This document shows positions 1-8,430 of a stretch of DNA of 17,557 nt, piece after piece. The notes below the pieces were generated by a model. It did no database searches, was not told where the DNA came from, and saw only the letters and a program-made list of their open reading frames with translations. The translations under genes and the position numbers were made by a program. This DNA comes from Thermoproteota archaeon (lineage in GTDB: Archaea > Korarchaeota > Korarchaeia > Korarchaeales > Korarchaeaceae): assembly GCA_003661365.1 (NCBI GenBank), contig QMVZ01000017.1, positions 1 to 17,557 of the forward strand. The letters are read 5' to 3'. Numbering within the stretch: the first letter of the stretch is position 1; every line of letters begins with the position of its first letter.

Positions 1-387
1 GGATATATCACTAAAGAAGAGAAGCTAGATTTGCTGGCTAGATGCAAATGCGTGATATACAATCCTTTAAATGAAGATTTTGGAATAGTGCCGGTTGAGG
101 CGATGGCTTGTGGGAAGCCCGTTATAGTTAACAACACAGGCTTTCCTCCAATTCTTGTCAGAAAAACTGGTTTTATAGAGAGCATCGAGGATCTCGAGAT
201 TTATCGTGGGGGCATCATAACCAAAGGCGACGAGGAATCGGTGGCAAAAGCAATCAAACTCTTGGAAAGATACAAGTGGGACCCTAAACTGATCAGAACT
301 TTCGCTCAACCATTTGACTTTGACAATTTTAGAAGAAAGTTGCTCTCTTTACTCGAGAATTTTAGAAAGGAATTCAACAGCATTTAA
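1..387 (+). CDS. Glycosyltransferase family 4-like protein, C-terminal part (5' end outside window)
   Basis: The reading frame is open from the first base and ends at TAA 385-387, so only the last 128 codons are present. What remains is the C-terminal Rossmann half of a GT-B enzyme. The segment NEDFGIVPVEAMACGKPVI carries the E-x7-E signature, in which the nucleotide-sugar donor is bound by retaining GT4 transferases, followed by the usual G-x-P loop and helical tail. It probably transfers a sugar from a nucleotide-activated donor in the cytoplasm to a lipid-linked or surface glycan; the substrate cannot be read from sequence. It converges on the next gene with only 20 bp between stops. The ATG at 31 is internal to the domain and is not the real start. 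Confidence 0.85.
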   Translation, partial: GYITKEEKLDLLARCKCVIYNPLNEDFGIVPVEAMACGKPVIVNNTGFPPILVRKTGFIESIEDLEIYRGGIITKGDEESVAKAIKLLERYKWDPKLIRTFAQPFDFDNFRRKLLSLLENFRKEFNSI

Positions 388-407
388 ACGAAGATAGGAC
401 GCTAGCT

Positions 408-1652
408 CTAACTTACTGAGGAATTCATTATTTCCACTAGCCTTTTTGCAAGTTCTTTTGCTGAAAATCTATTGATAAGGGTGCTTTTGCAACGGATGTC
501 TCTTATGAAATCTCCTGCTATAATTTTAGGAAGAATGTCTTTGAACTCTTCTATGTTTGGCGAAACAGTTACTCCACAATTTGCGGCCTTTATTACCTTG
601 GATACCTCGCCTTGATGACTCCCGATGTTTAGTATGAATTTACGCGAAGCCAGATACTCAAACAACTTGGTTGGACTGAATATTTCTCCTCCTGGAATAA
701 TAAGAAGAACATCAGCACCTAACATGTGTTCTATCGCTTCTTTGTGGCTCTTGACTCCCTTGTAAGTTATGATGTTCTCTAAGGCGAGTTCTCTTACGAT
801 GTTTTTAACCGAAGAATCGATCCAACCAATTATTACAACCTGAAAGCGGGAAGAATCTAAAACACCTTCTTGAACTAAATTCGAGATTGCTTCGGCAAAG
901 ACCCTGAAAGGAGCTACCCTATCAACGCCAATGGATGGTACTTTGAAAATCCCACCAGTGTAAAGAATAGTAAACTTTCTGTAACGAACTGGTTTTACTC
1001 CTTTAAAATCATCTGGATCAAAGGGATTCTCCAATATCCTTACTTTTTCTACGTCTAAGAATGGATATAACTTCAGCATATTCCTTTTCTGAGAAGGATT
1101 AACGACTATAACGAAGTCCGCCAGCTTCAAAATCCATTCGTGAATCTTCTTTACTGTCCAAGCATGAAGTTCAGTTGGAAACCAAAGGAGTTCGATGTCT
1201 CTATAATCAAGGATAAGAGACCTTCCGGTCATTCTCTTTAACAGCGCTCCTATGACGATATTTACTGCAGGAGGGATGGGGCATAGTATCACGTCTACAT
1301 TCTCCTCTTCAATTATCTTCTTTGCAACAGAGATTGAGTGAGGAATCCATCCAACATAGATATCTGGCACCATTATCGCTCTAATACTCCTCCACAGCTT
1401 TTCAATCCCTCCAAAAATCAAGCCAAGAGAGAAACAATAGGTTCTAACAGTTCTAATGTCCTTGTAATCTTCTTCTTCAAAAAAATCGGGATTTATTTTA
1501 TCTAACAAAGGATCGGGATTTCTAACAGTCAATACAATCGGGGTCCATCCGAATTCTTCGAGATACTTTACTATCTTAGTGATCGGAATTGCTCTTATCC
1601 CTGCTATAGGAGGATATGCGTAGGAAACTACAAGAACTTTCTTCACAGGCAT
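408..1652 (-). CDS. Glycosyltransferase, GT4-like (GT-B fold)
   Basis: This 414-residue protein has two Rossmann halves. The N-terminal half begins with VLVVSYAYPPIAGIRA, the glycine-rich acceptor-side opening typical of GT4 enzymes with a YPPxxGxR start. The C-terminal half contains SPTKLFEYLASRKF near residue 327, the donor-site K-x-x-EY form seen in many surface-polysaccharide transferases instead of the canonical E-x7-E. No signal peptide is evident, so it should act on the cytoplasmic membrane face. It starts at ATG 1652 and has no clear Shine-Dalgarno sequence. It is separated by 185 bp from the upstream minus-strand gene, so it may have its own promoter, but I could not fix one convincingly. 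Sugar specificity is unknown. Confidence 0.85.
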   Translation of the reverse strand: MPVKKVLVVSYAYPPIAGIRAIPITKIVKYLEEFGWTPIVLTVRNPDPLLDKINPDFFEEEDYKDIRTVRTYCFSLGLIFGGIEKLWRSIRAIMVPDIYVGWIPHSISVAKKIIEEENVDVILCPIPPAVNIVIGALLKRMTGRSLILDYRDIELLWFPTELHAWTVKKIHEWILKLADFVIVVNPSQKRNMLKLYPFLDVEKVRILENPFDPDDFKGVKPVRYRKFTILYTGGIFKVPSIGVDRVAPFRVFAEAISNLVQEGVLDSSRFQVVIIGWIDSSVKNIVRELALENIITYKGVKSHKEAIEHMLGADVLLIIPGGEIFSPTKLFEYLASRKFILNIGSHQGEVSKVIKAANCGVTVSPNIEEFKDILPKIIAGDFIRDIRCKSTLINRFSAKELAKRLVEIMNSSVS

Positions 1653-1837
1653 TATGACTCTAGAACACGTAAAAAATCTGATTATTGGGTGTTGAATTAG
1701 GGATGCATTGCGGATGAACTCAGCCTCTCTTTCGCGATTGAATAGATATTTCTCTAGCTCTGTATGCTCTTTTACATTTACTCTAGATATTCATAGAGAA
1801 ATCATGTTTTGATATTAAACGTCTCCCAAACATTTGC

Positions 1838-2902
1838 TCAGGATGAAACGATATCAAGGATCTTTTTCGACTCTTCTTTTAATCTTCTTACCCTTTGAGG
1901 ACCTCTAACTCTTAAATCAGCTACTAAATTTTCATCAGAAAAGACCCTTTCAATAGCTCTAGCTAAATCCTTCGGATTAAGATCGCAAAGGATCCCTGCA
2001 TCGCCTATCACCTCAGGTAAACTCCCGACTTTCGAGGCTATAACGGGCTTCCCACAAGCCATCGCTTCCAAAGCAACGAAGCAGAATGTCTCGTAAAGAG
2101 AGGGGATGACGATAACGTCAGATGCTGCATAAACTTCAGGCATCCTCCTATAGGGCAAGGCTCCCAAGTAAATAATCCTTTTAAGAACATTGAGACGTCT
2201 ACCAAGTCTTAGGATTTCTCTGAGGAATCCTTGGTCCCTTCCCACTATTAACAATCTGCTTGAAAATTCATTTTTTATCAATGCTAAGGCCTTAACCAAA
2301 AAATCCAAGCCCTTAGTAGGATTGAGCCTTCCTGCAAAGGTTATCAGAAACTCCGAGTCCTCGACTCCAATCTTTTCTCTGAATTTCTTACCTGAGGCTG
2401 AGGGCGAGAAGAAGTCCCTAATTGTGTAAGGAATTCTAACCACAATCTCAGGTCTAAACCTGTACTTCCTTATCGCGTTTTGCCTCTCAAATTCTGATGG
2501 AGTTACAACTATATCAATGGCTTCTCTGCTTAAGATGATGTTCGTTTGCACCCATGTAGGGAATAGCATGCCCAAAGGTCCCCAAGGTAGATAACCTCTC
2601 CAAGGCCATACTCCATAATCGTCAAAAATTATCTTCCCGGAAAAGCCCATTCTTCTAGCTAGCTTTCCCGCTAAGATTGTAGGAAGGTTAGTACATATTA
2701 CGGCATCAAAGTCAAGATATTTTTTCGCTAAGTCTTTTATCGCTAGGTAATCTAATCCTGCCCTCAGAGGAATTTCCCCGAAGCGAGAGCTTACAGTAAC
2801 AAAACCTCTTTCTTCTCCTCTCTTTCCAAGCCCTATGTAGGTTATATCGAATTCTCTGTCAAGTATTCCAGGATAGTGGTTGATCTCTACCAGCAGCTTC
2901 AT
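1838..2902 (-). CDS. Glycosyltransferase family 4 (glycogen-synthase/PimA type GT-B)
   Basis: This 354-residue enzyme shows the full GT4 C-terminal set: AGRLNPTKGLDFLVKA (donor phosphate-binding strand-loop with the GR and K-G residues), LGALPYRRMPEVYAASDV, and ETFCFVALEAMACGKPVIA with a perfect E-x7-E. The N-terminal half is less typical (MKLLVEINHYPG) but contains the expected alternating strands and helices. It probably adds a sugar to a surface or lipid-linked glycan. ATG 2902 lies about 25 bp from a TATA-like element at 2925-2933 and lacks an obvious ribosome binding site, which suggests a leaderless transcript. It diverges from the GT4 gene at 2957. Confidence 0.9.
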   Translation of the reverse strand: MKLLVEINHYPGILDREFDITYIGLGKRGEERGFVTVSSRFGEIPLRAGLDYLAIKDLAKKYLDFDAVICTNLPTILAGKLARRMGFSGKIIFDDYGVWPWRGYLPWGPLGMLFPTWVQTNIILSREAIDIVVTPSEFERQNAIRKYRFRPEIVVRIPYTIRDFFSPSASGKKFREKIGVEDSEFLITFAGRLNPTKGLDFLVKALALIKNEFSSRLLIVGRDQGFLREILRLGRRLNVLKRIIYLGALPYRRMPEVYAASDVIVIPSLYETFCFVALEAMACGKPVIASKVGSLPEVIGDAGILCDLNPKDLARAIERVFSDENLVADLRVRGPQRVRRLKEESKKILDIVSS

Positions 2903-2924
2903 TCAAGGTGTTTCTATGCAGTCG

Positions 2925-2933
2925 TTATAAAAG
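2925..2933. promoter_or_regulatory. Symmetric TATA element shared by two divergent GT4 genes
   Basis: The 54-bp gap between start codons 2902 (minus) and 2957 (plus) contains one strong TATA-like site, TTATAAAAG on the plus strand (CTTTTATAA on the minus strand), with the palindromic core TTATAA at 2925-2930. The core centre lies about 25 bp from the minus start and 29 bp from the plus start. That is the normal TATA-to-initiation distance in archaea, so both genes could make nearly leaderless transcripts. Assignment is by position and sequence only. Confidence 0.5.
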
Positions 2934-2956
2934 AACATCCACACTATTTCGGATAG

Positions 2957-4033
2957 ATGAAGATCTCCTTTGTTAACCATACATTCCTTTCCGGGTCAGG
3001 ACCTGACAGGGTGATCTTAGAGCTAAGTAAGAGGCTAGCTACAAGACATGACACAAGAATATTTGCGTGTAAATGGGAGGGTCGTGGGGTTTCCCCAGCT
3101 CCATGTGCCCACCCTTTTGGTTTCCCGTTCCCTCTGCCTAGCCCACGGCTTCTAAGAGAACTAAACAAGTTCGATGTAGTTAACATCCACTTTTATCCCT
3201 TCTGTATGTATGCCCCTCTCCTCAAAAGCTCCGTTGTCTTGACATTCCATGGATGGACTGATGTTCCAGAAACAGAGACACCATCTATCTTATGGGCAAG
3301 TAGGGAGGTTGCGATGAATCTGCTGAAAATACCAGCAAAGAAATGCCCACTCATAATCTCAGTTAGTCGATATCTTGCAGAAAAGATTAGAAACGTCTCG
3401 AAAACAGTTGTGATTCCAAATGGAGTTGATCTCTCCACATACAGACCAGGAGAGGACAGAGGGTACGTTCTATTCGTTGGTAGGTTGGTCTGGTACAAGG
3501 GAGTTCACGAATTGATTCAAATAATTGCAGGCATGGGAATGGACTTGCACATAATAGGTAGAGGTCCTGAACTTGCCAGACTTAAGGGACTTGCTAAGAA
3601 TCTTGGGATTGAAGACAGGGTGAAATTCCTTGGAACCCTGCCAGAGCATAAACTCGTTGAAGAATACAGGAATTGTTCCTTTCTTGCTTCTGCATCAAAA
3701 TGGGAGGGTTTCGGGATGCCCTTCTTGGAAGCAAATGCCTGTGCAAAGCCAGTAATTGGTTATAACAGGGCAGCAATTCCGGAGAGGATTGTGCACAGAT
3801 ACAATGGATTTTTAGCTAATAATTTCGTGGAATTAAAGAAGTATATGCATCTATTAGAAGAGGATGAGTCTCTAAGGAAAGAAATGGGTGTAAAAGGTAG
3901 GAAAGTAGCTGAAAAACATGATTGGAATCTCATTGCGGCAAGATATGAGAAAATCTTCGAATTGGTTCACAGACACAATCTTCGGAGGTTTCATGAAGAT
4001 GATTACTTACACCAATTACAGGGCAATGTCTGA
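2957..4033 (+). CDS. Glycosyltransferase family 4
   Basis: This 358-residue GT-B enzyme opens with an acceptor domain, FVNHTFLSGSGPDRVILEL, the form usual in GT4 proteins with a glycine-rich first loop. It has VIPNGVDLSTYRPG at the interdomain hinge, FVGRLVWYKGVHELIQII (donor phosphate loop), and EGFGMPFLEANACAKPVIG, a canonical E-x7-E donor site. It ends with the usual helix that packs back on the N-domain. It should be a cytoplasmic retaining sugar transferase in surface glycan assembly. It is the only complete plus-strand gene in the glycosyltransferase cluster and faces a convergent GT4 gene 70 bp downstream. Donor and acceptor are unknown. Confidence 0.9.
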   Translation: MKISFVNHTFLSGSGPDRVILELSKRLATRHDTRIFACKWEGRGVSPAPCAHPFGFPFPLPSPRLLRELNKFDVVNIHFYPFCMYAPLLKSSVVLTFHGWTDVPETETPSILWASREVAMNLLKIPAKKCPLIISVSRYLAEKIRNVSKTVVIPNGVDLSTYRPGEDRGYVLFVGRLVWYKGVHELIQIIAGMGMDLHIIGRGPELARLKGLAKNLGIEDRVKFLGTLPEHKLVEEYRNCSFLASASKWEGFGMPFLEANACAKPVIGYNRAAIPERIVHRYNGFLANNFVELKKYMHLLEEDESLRKEMGVKGRKVAEKHDWNLIAARYEKIFELVHRHNLRRFHEDDYLHQLQGNV

Positions 4034-4084
4034 TATGTGTTAGTAGGAGTTGAAGTTGGTTAATTGAGTCATCTTGAAGGTAAA

Positions 4085-4093
4085 TTTTCTTTT
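4085..4093 (+). terminator. Possible U-tract terminator after the plus-strand GT4
   Basis: TTTTCTTTT lies about 52 bp after the stop codon at 4033, within the 70-bp gap to the convergent gene. Archaeal termination commonly needs only an oligo-U stretch. No hairpin is visible. Confidence 0.3.
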
Positions 4094-4103
4094 GAATTAG
4101 GAA

Positions 4104-5186
4104 TTATCTACTGATGAGGGATTCATATATTGATACATAAGTCTCGGCGACCTTTTTGATATCTCTCAGGGCCTTCACATGATTTTGGGCTTCTCTGGCC
4201 AGCTTATTAGCTAGTTCTTTATCGGTGAGAAGGTTAATGATAGCGTTTGCAAACCCTTTAACATCTCCTGTATCCACGTATATCGCTGAATTTGGTCCTA
4301 TACATGAGATGTTCCACTTCTGATTTGCGCTAACAATTGGCTTTCCAATGCAAGCGGCCTCAAGCAAACTATAGCCAGCATTACCAGGCGCAACAAAAAC
4401 TGAAGCCTCTCTAATTAGATTCAAACCCTCCTCCCTTGATACTGGACCAACGAAATCCACGAAATCTAGGATTTCAAGGTCCCTGGCTAGCTTCTTAAGG
4501 GATTTAAGTTGAGGTCCTCCACCGGCAACAACAAACTTGACTTTAAGCTGGCTGAGAACTAATGGAATTGCTCTTATGAAGGTTTCAGGTCCCTTTACGG
4601 GTAGAAGCCTTCCTAGATATAGGACATAATTGCCTTCTGAATTTTCCTCGGTTGTATGGCACCTGATTCCGTGAGGAACTGTTACAATCCCTTCTTGGCG
4701 GAATTTGCTTAATATTTCAAACGCTTCCTCAGTGGGTGCCACGGCTATGTTTGCAGCTGTTATAACGTAACTGAAGAGACTGTGATATAGAAGAGGCCTC
4801 AAAATCCTTATGTACCATCTTTCCTGGAAGCTTCTACCAACATTGTGGGCGGTTAAAACTAAGGGAATTCTGCCTTTCTTCGAAGCAAGAGCAGCTATGA
4901 AAGAGACTACATATTCTTGACCATGAACATGGATTACATCATGCTCTTTACTCAACTCAAAGAAGAAGCTAGGGAAAGGACAAGGATTTGGAATTGAGGG
5001 AAGGGGCTTGAAAGAGGGGAATGAGTGGACTTCAATCCCATCAACTTCGCTTGGAACCTTGCTGCAAGTGTAAACAACTGGCTCATGGTCCATCCTTAAG
5101 AGTTGTTGACAGAGTTCGTAGACGTGAATTTCCACTCCAGCGCTCACTTCAGGCACAAAATAAGGTGTTACATGTACTATCCTCAT
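4104..5186 (-). CDS. Glycosyltransferase family 4, variant donor motif
   Basis: This 360-residue GT-B protein opens with IVHVTPYFVPEVSAGVEIHV, contains LTAHNVGRS and VPHGI at the domain hinge, and LGRLLPVKGPETFIRAIPLV as donor phosphate loop. The donor site reads APGNAGYSLLEAACIGKPIV. The second Glu of E-x7-E is present, but the first position is Gly. This suggests altered donor handling or, less likely, loss of activity. It is the last gene of a minus-strand operon, and its ATG overlaps the preceding stop as ATGA (5183-5186), a sign of translational coupling to the GT-C-like membrane protein. It probably acts on a glycan made with that partner. GT4 membership is secure; the specific reaction is unknown. 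Confidence 0.85.
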   Translation of the reverse strand: MRIVHVTPYFVPEVSAGVEIHVYELCQQLLRMDHEPVVYTCSKVPSEVDGIEVHSFPSFKPLPSIPNPCPFPSFFFELSKEHDVIHVHGQEYVVSFIAALASKKGRIPLVLTAHNVGRSFQERWYIRILRPLLYHSLFSYVITAANIAVAPTEEAFEILSKFRQEGIVTVPHGIRCHTTEENSEGNYVLYLGRLLPVKGPETFIRAIPLVLSQLKVKFVVAGGGPQLKSLKKLARDLEILDFVDFVGPVSREEGLNLIREASVFVAPGNAGYSLLEAACIGKPIVSANQKWNISCIGPNSAIYVDTGDVKGFANAIINLLTDKELANKLAREAQNHVKALRDIKKVAETYVSIYESLISR

Positions 5187-7768
5187 GCTTTAACCCTTCT
5201 CCTTCTAAACTCAACATATATGGCTGCTGGAAGAGAGACTATCATGCTTACAATAGTTAGACCTTCGCTTAGAACTATGTAGTCCATCTTCTCAAATTTA
5301 ACTTCAACATCAAAGCTCCCAGAGTTCTCTGGAGAGATCAGCATCATGCCTGGACCTGCCTTAAATATCTCAAGTTTCCTTCCGCCAAGATAGGCCGACC
5401 ACCCTTTGTAGTAGCTTATCTTTACGAAAAGGGCATCACTAGGCTCCGCTTCGTTTACATGAATTATTAGCTTCTCAGGCATAAGATAATCAAAGCTCAA
5501 GGATGCTCCAGACTTTGGACCTGGATTGGAAACCGCTCTAATCATTTCCTCAAGAAGAAAAGACTCTTCACGGTTCAAATGATATACGGCATGATAGGGA
5601 AGATTCAAACCTGTCCACAAAACCTTTCCCTTGCCATATTCCATGATCGCAGCTAGAGTAGCTTTGTCTTCATCATAAATCAGTGGAACAGCACCTTCAC
5701 GCAGGCTTTCGTTGATTGTATAAGAAACGCCATACTCCCCCTTGGTGAACAAAGATGTGTTAATTGGTTTTGATGTCCAATCTCCTACCAAACTCAAGTT
5801 GAACTCGCTGTTTCTGGTCCAGCAGTCAGTTATTGGGAAGAGTTCTTCGAGACCTGTTGAAGCGCCGCCGTGAATCAGGTCTCCAGTGTCGAGTATCACA
5901 GAGCCCCCCCGTCTCACATACTCCCTGAGCTTATTATAGTAATTGTCCTCATTCAAGTATCTAATTCCAAAAAGGTAAAGAACATCGAACTTCGAGAGGT
6001 TTTCGGAGGATTGAGTGTCCATAAATTCTCCACCATAAGCTAGCAGGAAGTCATTTGCTCCTGTTGGAGAAATTGCCGTAAATATGCGCTGATAGTCTGC
6101 AAAACTACCAAAAACCAAAACTTTTACAGTTTCTGGCCCTACTAATTCGACCAAAGAGGAGTTGAAATCTTCAACTTCATAGAGAAAGAGGAAATTTGAG
6201 ACTTTCTTGAGACCTTTTCCGAATCTGGGGTTGTAAAAGAATCTAACGTTATACTGATCTGAGAAATACCTCAAATAAGATGGATCCGCTAAAAAGAGAA
6301 GATAATACCAGAAAGTGTAAGCGAAGCTGTTTGTCATTGCTAGCTGGCTACTTCCTCCGCTTAAGCCCAGATCTGTATAAAGATCAAGCCTCCAAATCCA
6401 CTCTATCATTTCTGTAGCAAGCCTTTCTCCTTTCTTAGCGTTATCCCTCAGCCACAACATCTCAAGCGGGATTTCCGTCTCCAACATTCTGTGATGTGGA
6501 GCGATGTTCACAAAAACCTCTCTCATAGCGAAAGAAGATGTGGAGATGAGGAGAAGCGATAGGATAACAGCTGATTTTCTTCTGGAGGATATGACCTTAT
6601 GAATGATATAACCACCAATTACAGCAGAAAACAGAGAGAAATAGGGAGAAAATCTGTTTGGTAAGGGAAAAGGAACATTTAGTAGCGGGAAAAAGAGAGT
6701 TGTGAGGCTGATTATAAAACCAACAGCAGAAAGCCTGACGTAATCCATCCTCCTATCTTTGATAAGAAATGGTAATCCAAGAAGCGCTAGGATTACCTGG
6801 CCTACTCCTGGAGACCACAGATTCCTTTTGTATTCGATGCCGAAAATCATCTTTAGGTGATTAAAGACAACTTCGCTTTTAGGTTGAGTAACAGCTGGCA
6901 ATAATCCTATTTGCCAACCACTAGTGACGTGAGAATAACCTCCCTCTATGAAGAAAGGAATCCACCACCAGGCAGATAACCCAAACCCAACGAGCGCCAT
7001 TCCTGCGAGAGCTTTTGGCAAACGAAGCGTGTACTCAGGGAGTTTTGCCCCGGGTTTGATTTTGATGAAGAGCCCTGGCTTCATTAGTACCATTAGAATA
7101 GAGAAAATTGAAAGCAAGAGAACTGAGATGAAAGCGTTATGGAAATGGGATAAGGATGTGGCAGCGAAGAGGGCGCCACTTATCAACATATCAATGGTTG
7201 ATTGCGATTCAACAGCTCTAAGGAAGAAGTAAAAAGTCCCTATGAATAGGAAAACTCCGGTAATCATAGGAATGGCTCCAACATTCCAAAAAGAGTACAA
7301 ATTGTACGATAATGAGAACAGGATTGAGGATGCAAGAGCTCCAGCCTTACCTAACCCAAGCTTTCTTGATAGAAGATAGAGGAAGGCAGACCCTAAGCCG
7401 AAAAAGAGGTAAGTGTAAACCCTGTAGGCTTGGAAAACTGGAATTCTGAGGATCCATCCAATGAAAGCCATCGCTATGTGCGAGAAGGGAGGATAAAACC
7501 TTAGTGCAGGACAGCCGAAGAACCAACCGTCGTTCCAACGAGGAAGCCCAGGGAGGTACTTCATGATCCTGTTGACGAGTGGCATGTGCATCAATGGAGA
7601 GCCTTCCCAAGAGGCCCATTTTGGCACTCCTGGAAACACGACGCCAGCTATGACTGCTGAGACAAAAAACGAAATTAATACCAAAAGAGCATCCCAGAGA
7701 GCCTTTCTTACCCTCAATTTACCCCCTCTCGCTTGGAGAGCTCCTCCAGTCACCCATATAAACGCCAC
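5183..7768 (-). CDS. Large GT-C-like membrane glycosyltransferase with surface GATase-like domain
   Basis: The 861-codon frame encodes about ten or more membrane segments up to roughly residue 430, then a large hydrophilic domain and one final membrane helix (about 831-854) followed by a basic tail (RRRR). The first external loop has WNDGWFFGCPALRFYPP, a signature of the so-called '6-pyruvoyl-tetrahydropterin synthase related' membrane family. That is a misnamed group resembling GT-C transferases, which use dolichyl-phosphate sugars outside the cell. Residues about 549-720 look Rossmann-like (VKVLVFGSF, FDVLYLFG, LREYVRRGGSVILDTG, GKVLWTGLN), as in glutamine-amidotransferase-like domains. The start is unsure: GTG 7768 overlaps the previous gene by 19 bp; GTG 7753 makes a GTGA overlap; TTG 7717 follows a GAGGGGG site and sits just before the first membrane helix. 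Substrate unknown. Confidence 0.75.
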   Translation of the reverse strand: MAFIWVTGGALQARGGKLRVRKALWDALLVLISFFVSAVIAGVVFPGVPKWASWEGSPLMHMPLVNRIMKYLPGLPRWNDGWFFGCPALRFYPPFSHIAMAFIGWILRIPVFQAYRVYTYLFFGLGSAFLYLLSRKLGLGKAGALASSILFSLSYNLYSFWNVGAIPMITGVFLFIGTFYFFLRAVESQSTIDMLISGALFAATSLSHFHNAFISVLLLSIFSILMVLMKPGLFIKIKPGAKLPEYTLRLPKALAGMALVGFGLSAWWWIPFFIEGGYSHVTSGWQIGLLPAVTQPKSEVVFNHLKMIFGIEYKRNLWSPGVGQVILALLGLPFLIKDRRMDYVRLSAVGFIISLTTLFFPLLNVPFPLPNRFSPYFSLFSAVIGGYIIHKVISSRRKSAVILSLLLISTSSFAMREVFVNIAPHHRMLETEIPLEMLWLRDNAKKGERLATEMIEWIWRLDLYTDLGLSGGSSQLAMTNSFAYTFWYYLLFLADPSYLRYFSDQYNVRFFYNPRFGKGLKKVSNFLFLYEVEDFNSSLVELVGPETVKVLVFGSFADYQRIFTAISPTGANDFLLAYGGEFMDTQSSENLSKFDVLYLFGIRYLNEDNYYNKLREYVRRGGSVILDTGDLIHGGASTGLEELFPITDCWTRNSEFNLSLVGDWTSKPINTSLFTKGEYGVSYTINESLREGAVPLIYDEDKATLAAIMEYGKGKVLWTGLNLPYHAVYHLNREESFLLEEMIRAVSNPGPKSGASLSFDYLMPEKLIIHVNEAEPSDALFVKISYYKGWSAYLGGRKLEIFKAGPGMMLISPENSGSFDVEVKFEKMDYIVLSEGLTIVSMIVSLPAAIYVEFRRRRVKA

Positions 7769-8430
7769 TTCACTAGGGACAGAAGCATCTTAAACGGATC
7801 CCTCAAAACATTGACCCTTGAAGAACCCCTGTAGACATATTTCACTGGGACATAAGAGATAGAAAATCCCTTCTTGGAAGCTTTAACTAAGATCTCAGCG
7901 TCTATTTCGAATCCTTCTGATTCAATCGGCCAAATTTTCTCGATTACCTCGCTCTTAATGGCCTTTAGACCTGATTGAGGGTCAAGAAAGTCTTTACCGA
8001 AAAGAACCCTCAAAATTAGCCTGTGAAAGGAGCTCAAGATTTTCCTTAGCAAGGATCTCTTTACATCAATCCTTTGAGCCACTACCAAATCAGCCTCTCC
8101 CCTCTCGATTTTTTCAATCATCTCTGGAATTTTCTCTGGCGGATACTCCAAGTCCGCGTCGATCAATACAATTATATCCCCCTTGGCTTTTTCCAAGCAC
8201 TTCTTTATGCCAAAACCCTTTCCCCTCCTCTCACTAAAGCTTAGAAAGTAAACTGATTCATATTCCCTCGCAATTCGCTCTATAATAAGAGGGGTCTTGT
8301 CGCAGCTCCCTTCTTGCTCTAGGAATACCTCAAAATTATATCCTTTTGAAGATAGTACCTCGTATACCCTTCGAAAGCACTTTTCTATCGTTTTCTCTTC
8401 GTTATAAGCTGGTATTGTCACCGAGATCAT
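7750..8430 (-). CDS. GT2 glycosyltransferase, dolichyl-phosphate-sugar synthase-like
   Basis: This 226-residue protein is a single GT-A domain without membrane helices. It begins SVTIPAYNEEKTIEKC, has the metal-binding DADLEYPPEKIP at 91-102, and DPQSGLKAIKSEV at 150-162, as in DPM1/GtrB-like enzymes that move hexose or HexNAc from a nucleotide onto polyprenyl phosphate. The nucleotide-binding VDDGS(T)D is unusual here: EQEGSCD (38-44). I chose ATG 8430 over the GTG two codons upstream because ATG overlaps the previous stop as TAATG and GAGGCGGTG precedes it by 3 nt. The product would be the donor needed by the GT-C-like protein encoded just downstream. The exact sugar is unknown. Confidence 0.85.
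   Translation of the reverse strand: MISVTIPAYNEEKTIEKCFRRVYEVLSSKGYNFEVFLEQEGSCDKTPLIIERIAREYESVYFLSFSERRGKGFGIKKCLEKAKGDIIVLIDADLEYPPEKIPEMIEKIERGEADLVVAQRIDVKRSLLRKILSSFHRLILRVLFGKDFLDPQSGLKAIKSEVIEKIWPIESEGFEIDAEILVKASKKGFSISYVPVKYVYRGSSRVNVLRDPFKMLLSLVKWRLYG

Noticed and set aside
1748..1802. Inverted repeat ATTTCTCTA / TAGAGAAAT in the 185-bp gap between two GT4 genes
   Set aside because: Nine bases with a 37-base loop in AT-rich DNA is within chance, and there is no U-run or promoter alignment.
1..5186. Mobile element or CRISPR origin for the mixed-strand glycosyltransferase cluster
   Set aside because: No transposase, integrase, terminal repeats or spaced direct repeats are present. 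Strand switching alone is common in surface-glycan islands.
5183..7768. Calling the large membrane protein a 6-pyruvoyl-tetrahydropterin synthase
   Set aside because: The resemblance is to a membrane family that only carries that name. No zinc-binding His triad or pterin site is visible, and the protein is dominated by membrane helices.
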